Shown here one piece after another: positions 1-5,164 of a stretch of 5,164 bases of DNA. Within the stretch, counting starts at the first letter, position 1; every line of letters begins with the position of its first letter. The notes below the pieces were generated by a model. That model was not told where the DNA came from. It saw only the letters and a list, made by a program, of their open reading frames with translations, and did not search any database. Origin of the DNA: Bacteroidota bacterium (GTDB lineage: Bacteria > Bacteroidota > Bacteroidia > Chitinophagales > Chitinophagaceae); the NCBI GenBank assembly GCA_023411775.1, contig JAEYOL010000110.1, positions 1 through 5,164 on the forward strand. Direction: 5' to 3'. The position numbers and the translations under genes were made by a program.

Positions 1-800
1 TTCAGATCAAGTTCATCCACATGCGTTTCCACTTTACCTTCATCCAACTTGCCCAAAGAAAGAAAATCTTCCAGGATCTCGTTGAGATGACGTACGGAAT
101 TTTTAATTTTTTCAATATGCCTTACACGCTTGGGTTGTTCGTCGGTGGTCTTGTATTTTTCGAGCAGTGACGCCGATGAAAGTACGGTACTAAGCGGAGT
201 GCGAAATTCGTGTGATGCCATCGACACAAACCTGCTTTTGATCTCGCTTAGTTGCCTTTCCTTATCCAGAGCTTCACTTAATTCTATCTGGGACTGCTCG
301 AGCCGTTGCAGCGCTTCTTTAAGGATCATGGTACGCTCTTCCACTTTCACTTCCAGCTCCGTATTCATCTTCCGGATCTGGTTGCTTACTTTCTCCAATT
401 GCTTTTGCTGCTCCAGCATGTCCCTTTCGATCTCCTTGCGCCGGGTGATATCAACTATAAAGGCGATGACAAAAAGTTCTTCGTTTTTCCTGTAGTGACT
501 AAGACTGACCTCGACTGCGATATTGCTGCCATCCTTTCTTTTGCCAAACAGGTCCCGCCCGTGGCCCATGACCCGGTTGGAGGGTTGTTGATAAAAGCCT
601 TCCCGCAAACCGTTATGACTCGACTTAAATTGATCAGGGATCAGCACTTCGATCGGCTGGCCTACCAGTTCCTCACCCTTATATCCGAATATTCTTTCGG
701 CTGCGGGGTTGACCAACACGATATTTCCATCTTTGCCGGTGAGTATGATCCCCTCCGTTGCATTCTCAAACAAAGATGTCATGTGCGCCTGATCGAGCAT
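1..800 (-). CDS. PAS-domain sensor histidine kinase, 3' part cut off by the window edge
   Basis: This reading frame starts at ATG 798-800 and runs off the left edge after 266 residues. An in-frame TAA lies seven codons upstream, so this ATG is the first possible Met; Met7 is an alternative. Residues 7-119 form a PAS domain with the usual FENATEGI opening, NPAAERIFGY, a KRKDGS segment and the closing DITRRK. Residues 120-187 are Glu/Lys/Gln-rich and should be a coiled-coil linker. Residues 186-255 are the HisKA dimerisation domain, with the H-box SHEFRTPL and phospho-acceptor His197. The N and G boxes of the ATPase domain lie outside the window. There is no signal peptide or membrane segment, so it should be a soluble cytoplasmic kinase. 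Within PAS, His62 and Arg82 have the 20-residue spacing of FixL His200/Arg220. It follows the flavodoxin gene on the same strand after 155 bp, far enough for its own promoter. The partner response regulator is not visible. Confidence 0.93.
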   Translation of the reverse strand, partial: MLDQAHMTSLFENATEGIILTGKDGNIVLVNPAAERIFGYKGEELVGQPIEVLIPDQFKSSHNGLREGFYQQPSNRVMGHGRDLFGKRKDGSNIAVEVSLSHYRKNEELFVIAFIVDITRRKEIERDMLEQQKQLEKVSNQIRKMNTELEVKVEERTMILKEALQRLEQSQIELSEALDKERQLSEIKSRFVSMASHEFRTPLSTVLSSASLLEKYKTTDEQPKRVRHIEKIKNSVRHLNEILEDFLSLGKLDEGKVETHVDELDL

Positions 801-955
801 TCTACAGATTCCAATTTAATTGCTGTAAATATAAGTAAACGGGGCTATTGAAGCCGAAAATCGAAGTTGTAACCCATCAATATGCCTGATATAAAACAGC
901 AGCAAACTGTATTTATTCACTCACATCTCAGTGCTGAACCAGATTTCTGTAAATA

Positions 956-1498
956 TCAGCTAAGCGCAACAGTTTTTGCATTTTCCAGGTAGTATGCCCG
1001 GACGTTTTGAAGTAAAGGGGCAAGGTTTTCTTTTTTAACATGGTCATAATCGGTGAGCATCGCCTTTTTTACTTGAGGATCTTTGGTGAGGCTCGCACCC
1101 ATTTTGAGCATAAAACGGTCTTTCCACGACAGGTTGCTGATTCGAAGTCGGCCCGGGAGGTAAAAAACAGTCATATTTTTCTGCAATTCCTCCGGCACGC
1201 CATTGCGGATCGCGGTATCCAGTTTTTCGGATTCGTTTGCCGGAGTGCCGGACACGAGAAAAAGGAATATCCTGGCATTTCGAAGTGAAACCAAATTATT
1301 TTTCAGCCAGGGTGTGATCTGCAGTTTACCGATATAAATACTTGTACCGATCACAAATAGTTCGGCTGCGGTCGATTTCAGGTCAATATTGTCATCACTT
1401 TTATGAACCGGGAAATTGAGTTCCTCCCCCAGCCACCTCGCATATTGAGCAGTGGCACCGTATTTACCCTTAAAAATGATAAGGCTTTTCATACCCAT
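956..1498 (-). CDS. HemG-like flavodoxin domain protein
   Basis: The 180-residue product is a stand-alone flavodoxin, expected to bind FMN and act in the cytoplasm as an electron carrier or small oxidoreductase. Strand beta-1 (SLIIF) is followed by the phosphate-binding loop KGKYGAT at residues 10-16. GTSIYIGK (51-58) and VSGTPANE (82-89) correspond to the two flavin-ring loops. The stretch YLPGRLRISNLSWKDRFMLK (113-132) resembles the segment typical of menaquinone-dependent protoporphyrinogen oxidase HemG and relatives; length also fits that family. HemG function itself is not shown, so no symbol is given. The start ATG at 1496-1498 lies 9 bp after the ric stop, so the two genes are almost certainly cotranscribed. 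The leader is an A-rich tract without a Shine-Dalgarno sequence, as usual in Bacteroidota. Met3 is an alternative start. An electron-donor role for Ric is inferred from position only. Confidence 0.85.
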   Translation of the reverse strand: MGMKSLIIFKGKYGATAQYARWLGEELNFPVHKSDDNIDLKSTAAELFVIGTSIYIGKLQITPWLKNNLVSLRNARIFLFLVSGTPANESEKLDTAIRNGVPEELQKNMTVFYLPGRLRISNLSWKDRFMLKMGASLTKDPQVKKAMLTDYDHVKKENLAPLLQNVRAYYLENAKTVALS

Positions 1499-1507
1499 TT
1501 ATTTTTT

Positions 1508-2308
1508 TTATTTATAAAAAGCTTTTAATTCCTTTTCGATCTGAAGGGCTTTCGGAAATAGAAGTTCGTTTTCAAGGTACACATGCTGCGACAGGTCAGC
1601 ATCCAGCTCCTTTAATTTAGAAAGTGCAACCTTATGCGTTACACAGGCGCTGGCTGGCGGTGAATAGTCATTGGTGAGTTCGCGGAATTTTCTAAGATAC
1701 TGTTCAATGTTTTCCTGTTCGTGCATGATCAGTGTATCAATGGGCTTGCGCAGGGTACGTACCAGCAATGCCGCATAAGGTTCCCGGTCTTCATGCCCGT
1801 GGGCAATTTGTCGGATATATGGAAAAATAACTGTCTCTTCATGCTCCAGGTGAGGAATTAAATCATCGTAAAATGCCTGAAAGGACTCCATTAACTGACC
1901 CAGGTATGTGTATTTTGCCTGGTGACCGCTGGTGAATTTTACCATGGTTTCTTTCAGGTCGGGCAAATTGTCATAAAGATAGGTATGGTGTACGTTTACC
2001 AGGTAGTCGATCAGGAAGTCAATGTTCCATTTGCTGGAGTCGACAGAAACTGCCATCCTTGATACCTGCAATGTCCCGTTCAATTCTTTCAGCAGTTGCT
2101 GGAGATCAGCATTCGTCCGTTTGCAGGCTTCTTCCAGGGTAATATTGCCGCCACAGCAAAAATTGATATTGTATTTCCGGAAAATGCCGGTTGCCCGGTG
2201 ATCGCGTATCACAAGGTCGGTTACGATAGATTCATGATGGATAGGTTCAATCCGCACCTTACAAGTTTTTGATTGACAATGATAAGTTTTTGGCGTTCCT
2301 GTCCACAT
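1508..2308 (-). CDS. ric: Iron-sulfur cluster repair di-iron protein Ric (ScdA/YtfE family)
   Basis: This cytoplasmic protein of about 266 residues belongs to the RIC family, which restores Fe-S clusters damaged by nitric oxide or oxidants. Residues 26-62 are the ScdA_N (DUF542) domain, with the signature YNINFCCGG (46-54) and its Cys51-Cys52 pair. The rest is a hemerythrin-like four-helix bundle. Candidate di-iron ligands are His108, His129, His153, Glu157, His196, His242 and Glu246. The first three intervals (21, 24 and 4 residues) equal those I recall for E. coli YtfE His84/His105/His129/Glu133; later intervals are longer, with an insertion around 168-179. The start is uncertain. ATG 2306-2308 is used here; TTG 2321-2323, GTG 2312-2314 (nearer an AGGA) and GTG 2255-2257 are in frame. 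The first 20 or so residues precede the conserved domain and carry two extra Cys (11 and 16). It lies next to nosZ on the opposite strand, which suits defence against NO during denitrification. Confidence 0.93.
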   Translation of the reverse strand: MWTGTPKTYHCQSKTCKVRIEPIHHESIVTDLVIRDHRATGIFRKYNINFCCGGNITLEEACKRTNADLQQLLKELNGTLQVSRMAVSVDSSKWNIDFLIDYLVNVHHTYLYDNLPDLKETMVKFTSGHQAKYTYLGQLMESFQAFYDDLIPHLEHEETVIFPYIRQIAHGHEDREPYAALLVRTLRKPIDTLIMHEQENIEQYLRKFRELTNDYSPPASACVTHKVALSKLKELDADLSQHVYLENELLFPKALQIEKELKAFYK

Positions 2309-2325
2309 GACCACGGTCAGCAATC

Positions 2326-2522
2326 CTAATGATTTTTGACGATTACCAAAATATCTTTTAGTTTAGTAGACGATTCTACCAATTCCTGAACGTTGTCAAA
2401 CCCTTCCCCTTGGTAAGGTATTTGATAAGCTTCATAGTGAGGACCCGGTTTTGAGTAATATCATCCTGGGAGGTGACGGTTGTCACACGCGGTGATTCCA
2501 GTACGAAATACATTTGTCCCAT
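2326..2522 (-). CDS. Possible small protein gene with a -1 frame break; function unknown
   Basis: From ATG 2520-2522 a frame of 48 codons runs to TAG at 2376-2378. From about 2403 the -1 frame stays open to TAG at 2326-2328, and its residues (DNVQELVESSTKLKDILVIV) look more like the end of a natural protein than the zero-frame tail. Joining them gives about 65 residues. The junction GGGTTTG (2403 to 2397 on the minus strand) has exactly the X XXY YYZ phase of a -1 slippery heptamer, with codons GGT and TTG in the zero frame. An 8-bp hairpin lies 14 nt downstream, further than usual for programmed frameshifting. ATG 2511-2513 is an alternative start. The stop lies 17 bp before the ric ATG, so it could be the first gene of that operon. 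I recognise no family. Alternatives are a decayed gene, a sequencing error, or chance open frames in a non-coding leader. Confidence 0.33.
2363..2382. repeat. 20-bp inverted repeat, 8-bp arms with a 4-nt loop
   Basis: Arms TTAGTAGA (2363-2370) and TCTACCAA (2375-2382) flank CGAT. On the minus-strand RNA all eight positions can pair, one of them a G-U wobble. It sits between the divergent gene groups, 55 bp upstream of the ric ATG, inside the possible small frame. No T-run follows on either strand, so it is not a standard terminator. It could be a leader structure, a weak protein-binding site, or chance. Confidence 0.45.
2472..2487. promoter_or_regulatory. CRP/FNR-type palindrome (candidate operator)
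   Basis: GGTGACGGTTGTCACA contains the perfect inverted repeat GTGAC-N4-GTCAC (2473-2486). Aligned to the CRP consensus TGTGA-N6-TCACA it matches nine of the ten defined positions, the first base being G in place of T. The family includes FNR, DNR and HcpR regulators, several of which respond to O2 or NO. Its centre (2479.5) is about 58 bp upstream of the predicted -7 element of the cytochrome-nosZ promoter, near -70 if transcription starts around 2551, a position used by class I activators. It also overlaps codons of the possible small minus-strand frame. Binding and the identity of the regulator are inference. Confidence 0.45.
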
Positions 2523-2545
2523 AAAAGAGTATTATACTACTTTTA
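2513..2545 (+). promoter_or_regulatory. Predicted Bacteroidota-type promoter for cytochrome c and nosZ
   Basis: TTTG at 2513-2516 matches the -33 element, and TACTTTTA at 2538-2545 matches seven of eight positions of the -7 element TAnnTTTG counting the two free ones. The 21-nt gap lies within the range reported for Bacteroidetes promoters. Transcription would begin around 2551, giving a leader of about 18 nt before the ATG at 2569. The region is AT-rich, so a chance match is possible. Confidence 0.45.
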
Positions 2546-2568
2546 TTTATAACCTCCAATTCATCAAA

Positions 2569-3051
2569 ATGAAACGTACATCACAACTAGCAATTATCTT
2601 CCTGCTTTCAGGGCTTTTCTTTTTGGGAGCCTGCAACAGCGAACAAAAACCAGCTGACGAAACGACAGAAACAACTCCTGCAGAGGGAACGGCAAGTGAT
2701 CAAAAAGAAGTGCATGGGTCAGAGATCAAACCCGGTGATGTAGAGCTAACCACGCCACTTAACGCCGAATGGGTAGCAAGTGGAAAAAGCATTTACGAAT
2801 TAAAATGCCAGGCCTGCCACAAACTGAATGATGAAAGGCTGGTGGGTCCGGGCTGGAAAGATGTTACAAAGAAAAGAGAACCACATTGGATCATGAATAT
2901 GATCACAAACGTTGATATGATGCTGGAAACAGACCCCGAAGCACAAAAACTACTCGAGCAGTGCCTGGTCAGAATGCCAAATCAGAATATTTCAAAGGAC
3001 GAATCCCGCCAGATACTGGAGTTTATGCGTCAGAACGATGGGGTCAAATAA
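2569..3051 (+). CDS. Lipoprotein mono-heme cytochrome c, likely electron donor to NosZ
   Basis: The 160-residue product has a lipoprotein signal peptide: basic start MKRTSQ, hydrophobic core, and lipobox LGAC with Cys22 as lipidation site. Residues 23-62 are a Thr/Glu/Ala-rich flexible linker. The class I cytochrome c domain follows, with heme-binding CQACH at 80-84 and the probable axial ligand Met136 in RMPNQ. The protein should be membrane-anchored and face the periplasm. It lies 35 bp upstream of nosZ on the same strand, so a role in passing electrons to NosZ is the natural reading, though direct transfer is inferred. A longer in-frame version from GTG 2473 was rejected because it would bury the signal peptide behind 32 residues. 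No Shine-Dalgarno sequence precedes the ATG. An extra Cys132 lies shortly before the Met ligand. Confidence 0.92.
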   Translation: MKRTSQLAIIFLLSGLFFLGACNSEQKPADETTETTPAEGTASDQKEVHGSEIKPGDVELTTPLNAEWVASGKSIYELKCQACHKLNDERLVGPGWKDVTKKREPHWIMNMITNVDMMLETDPEAQKLLEQCLVRMPNQNISKDESRQILEFMRQNDGVK

Positions 3052-3086
3052 TGAGATCGCAACTATTCAATTAAATTAACACCAAT

Positions 3087-5114
3087 ATGAAATTTTATTA
3101 TTTCAAAACCAGCATGGTGCTGGTACTGGGAGCGGCTTGCCTATTCTTTACTCAAAGCTGCAAACCAAAAACTGCACAATCTGCCGCAGCCGGCGATGCC
3201 GAGAAATCCTATGTGGCACCAGGCAAATACGATGAGTTCTATAATATAGTGTCGGGGGGCTTCAATGGCCAGATCGGCATCTATGGTATTCCTTCAGGCC
3301 GTTTGTTCCGTATCGTGCCTGTTTTTTCTCAATCACCGGAAAGCGGGTATGGTTTCAGCGAAGAGACAAAACCCATGTTGAATACATCACATGGTTTTGT
3401 ACCCTGGGATGACCTGCACCATATCGCTCTTTCACAAACAAACGGCGAGCACGATGGTCGCTGGGCTTTTGCCAATGGTAATAACACGCCAAGACTCGCA
3501 CGCCTCGATCTCACAACTTTCCGTACTGCGGAAATACTGGAGATACCCAACAGTGCAGGCAACCACGCCTCACCATTTATCACCGAAAACTCTGAGTATG
3601 TAGTAGCAGCAACACGATTTAGTGTTCCGCTGGACGATCAGAACGGTGATGTGCCCATTAATACATACAAGCAAAATTTCAAAGGATCTATCAGCTTTGT
3701 ATCAGTAAATCCAACTTCAGGTGAGATGAACATTGCCTTCCAGATCCGTACACCGGGGGTGAACTTCGACCTCTCACGCGCCGGGAAAGGAAAATCGAAT
3801 GGTTGGTTTTTCTTCAGCTGTTACAATTCTGAAAAAGCCAATACCCTGCTCGAAGTAAATGCATCAGCCAGGGACAAAGATTTTGTGATGGCAGTAAACT
3901 GGAAGAAAGCTGAAGAATACGTGAAAGCAGGCAAGGCTAAAAAGCAGGCAGTAAACTATGCACATAATGTGTATGATGAGAATACCCATACTGCTACTTC
4001 CACTATGGTTAAGGAAGTACTTGTGTTGGACCCTGCTGACTGCCCTGATATGCTATACATGATACCCTGTCCCAAATCACCACACGGTACCGATGTGGAT
4101 CCAACCGGTGAATATATCGTGGCTTCCGGCAAGCTGGCTGCCAGCATCCCTGTATTTTCATTCACTAAAGTGCAAAAGGCAATCGCCGATAAGGCATTTG
4201 ATGGTGAATACGATGGTATTCCGGTGATCAAATACGAAGCTGCCCTTCACGGTGAAGTAGCAAAACCCGGTCTTGGACCTTTGCACACCGAGTTTGATGG
4301 GAAAGGCAATGGTTATACATCTATGTTCGTATCTTCTGAGATCGTCAAATGGAGAATTAGCGACCTACAGGTGCTCGACCGTGTTCCCACCTACTATTCT
4401 ATCGGTCACCTTTCCATCCCTGGCGGGCCTACAGCCAAACCTCATGGGAAATATATGATCGCCTACAATAAAATCACCAAAGATCGTTACCTGCCGACCG
4501 GTCCTGAACTGACACAAAGTGCACAGTTGTTTGATATCAGTGGAGACAAAATGAAACTGTTACTAGACTTCCCAACCACGGGTGAGCCGCACTATGCAGA
4601 AGCATTGCCTGCAAGTATGATCAAGGACAAACAAAAGAAAATATTCAAAATAGAAGAAAATACACACCCCTATGTTTCAAAAGGAGAAGGTCAGACTAAA
4701 GTGGAACGTAAAGGAAACCAGGTGCATGTCTGGATGACTGCTATTCGTTCTCACCTTACTCCCGACAATATCGAAGGCGTGAAAGCTGGTGATGAAGTGT
4801 ATTTCCATGTTACCAACCTGGAGCAGGACTGGGATGTACCACATGGCTTTGCGATCAAAGGCGCCAACACCGCTGAGATACTGGTCATGCCCGGAGAAAC
4901 ACAGACGCTGAAATGGGTAGCCGATAAACCCGGTATCTATCCTTTCTATTGTACTGACTTCTGTTCCGCGCTTCACCAGGAAATGTCGGGTTACCTGAGG
5001 GTGTCTCCGGTGGGATCTAATGTGCCCCTGCATTTTAGTACTGGTACTAATAAACCGGTCGTAACCACCGAGGGTGTACCAGTGGGTGACGCAACTGCCG
5101 CTGCAAAGAACTGA
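3087..5114 (+). CDS. nosZ: Nitrous oxide reductase NosZ, Sec-type (clade II)
   Basis: This 675-residue periplasmic multicopper enzyme reduces N2O to N2, the last step of denitrification. The N-terminus has a Sec-type hydrophobic signal and no twin-arginine motif, the hallmark of clade II. Cleavage probably lies near FTQSC with Cys25, perhaps lipidated, although Thr at -3 is a poor lipobox residue. The seven-bladed propeller domain carries the seven His of the CuZ cluster: His111 and His112 (DLHH), His160 (GNH), His333 (SPHG), His400 (PLHT), His453 (KPHG) and His502 (EPHY). The C-terminal cupredoxin domain holds CuA ligands His586 (PHGF), Cys622, Cys626, His630 and Met633 in CTDFCSALHQEM. All key ligands are present, so it should be active if matured. 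A tail of about 35 residues follows the CuA domain. Tandem stops TGA TAA end the gene. The maturation genes nosDFYL are not in the window. Confidence 0.97.
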   Translation: MKFYYFKTSMVLVLGAACLFFTQSCKPKTAQSAAAGDAEKSYVAPGKYDEFYNIVSGGFNGQIGIYGIPSGRLFRIVPVFSQSPESGYGFSEETKPMLNTSHGFVPWDDLHHIALSQTNGEHDGRWAFANGNNTPRLARLDLTTFRTAEILEIPNSAGNHASPFITENSEYVVAATRFSVPLDDQNGDVPINTYKQNFKGSISFVSVNPTSGEMNIAFQIRTPGVNFDLSRAGKGKSNGWFFFSCYNSEKANTLLEVNASARDKDFVMAVNWKKAEEYVKAGKAKKQAVNYAHNVYDENTHTATSTMVKEVLVLDPADCPDMLYMIPCPKSPHGTDVDPTGEYIVASGKLAASIPVFSFTKVQKAIADKAFDGEYDGIPVIKYEAALHGEVAKPGLGPLHTEFDGKGNGYTSMFVSSEIVKWRISDLQVLDRVPTYYSIGHLSIPGGPTAKPHGKYMIAYNKITKDRYLPTGPELTQSAQLFDISGDKMKLLLDFPTTGEPHYAEALPASMIKDKQKKIFKIEENTHPYVSKGEGQTKVERKGNQVHVWMTAIRSHLTPDNIEGVKAGDEVYFHVTNLEQDWDVPHGFAIKGANTAEILVMPGETQTLKWVADKPGIYPFYCTDFCSALHQEMSGYLRVSPVGSNVPLHFSTGTNKPVVTTEGVPVGDATAAAKN

Positions 5115-5123
5115 TAAAAATAG

Positions 5124-5156
5124 AATAAGGGTGATTGATTCACGATCGCCCTTATT
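5124..5156 (+). terminator. Hairpin terminator after nosZ
   Basis: A 12-bp stem pairs 5124-5135 (AATAAGGGTGAT) with 5145-5156 (ATCGCCCTTATT), including one G-U wobble, around a 9-nt loop. It begins 9 bp after the nosZ stop codon. The downstream arm ends in TTATTT and lacks a long T-run, so termination may be partial. The A-rich upstream flank gives some symmetry, so it might also act on transcripts from the right. Confidence 0.72.
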
Positions 5157-5164
5157 TCCACCTT

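Noticed and set aside
130..851. Two plus-strand open frames (130-495 and 306-851)
   Set aside because: They are antisense to the PAS kinase, whose PAS, coiled-coil and H-box motifs are unmistakable; their products are Ser/Leu/Phe-rich shadows without domains.
841..860. Small hairpin GGCT/AGCC between flavodoxin and kinase as a terminator or attenuator
   Set aside because: Only 4 bp of stem and no T-run directly after it on the minus strand.
823..956. Ten-base direct repeat CTGTAAATAT at 823-832 and 947-956, flanking the flavodoxin-kinase gap
   Set aside because: Short, AT-rich and not extended on either side; likely chance. The second copy overlaps the flavodoxin stop codon.
1040..1288. Plus-strand open frame antisense to the flavodoxin gene
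   Set aside because: No recognisable motif, and the opposite strand encodes a clear flavodoxin.
2289..2305. TATCATTG-like -7 element inside the ric N-terminal codons as an internal promoter
   Set aside because: No TTTG element lies at the needed distance upstream.
2473..2568. N-terminal extension of the cytochrome from GTG 2473
   Set aside because: It would place 32 residues before a standard lipoprotein signal peptide and translate across the predicted promoter.
3329..5033. Several open frames inside nosZ on both strands (for example 3329-3583 and 4677-5033 on minus, 3391-3603 and 4273-4458 on plus)
   Set aside because: They overlap continuous nosZ coding sequence with all metal ligands intact and show no independent domain or start signal.

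Overview
The window looks like chromosomal DNA of a Bacteroidota bacterium, probably of the Chitinophagaceae/Sphingobacteriales kind. The grounds are moderate GC, A-rich leaders without Shine-Dalgarno sequences, a TTTG / TAnnTTTG-type promoter, lipoprotein-type signal peptides, and a Sec-type (clade II) nitrous oxide reductase. This placement is an inference from style and gene content, not from a marker gene.

Two gene groups diverge from a regulatory region at about 2309-2568. Rightward (+) are a small lipoprotein cytochrome c (2569-3051) and nosZ (3087-5114), closed by a hairpin terminator at 5124-5156. Leftward (-) are an unrecognised small reading frame with a frame break (2326-2522), the di-iron Fe-S cluster repair protein Ric/ScdA (1508-2308), a HemG-like flavodoxin (956-1498), and a PAS-domain histidine kinase (800 to the left edge, cut off before its ATPase domain).

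The pieces fit one theme, handling of nitrogen oxides. The cytochrome probably passes electrons to NosZ, which reduces N2O to N2 in the periplasm. Ric repairs iron centres damaged by NO or oxidants in the cytoplasm. The flavodoxin may supply electrons to Ric or to heme synthesis. The kinase has a PAS domain carrying the His and Arg that FixL uses to bind heme and ligand, so it might sense O2 or NO; that residue pattern also occurs in PAS domains not known to bind heme. A CRP/FNR-type palindrome at 2472-2487 lies upstream of the predicted cytochrome-nosZ promoter and is a candidate control site.

No tRNA, rRNA, insertion sequence, CRISPR array or origin was seen.
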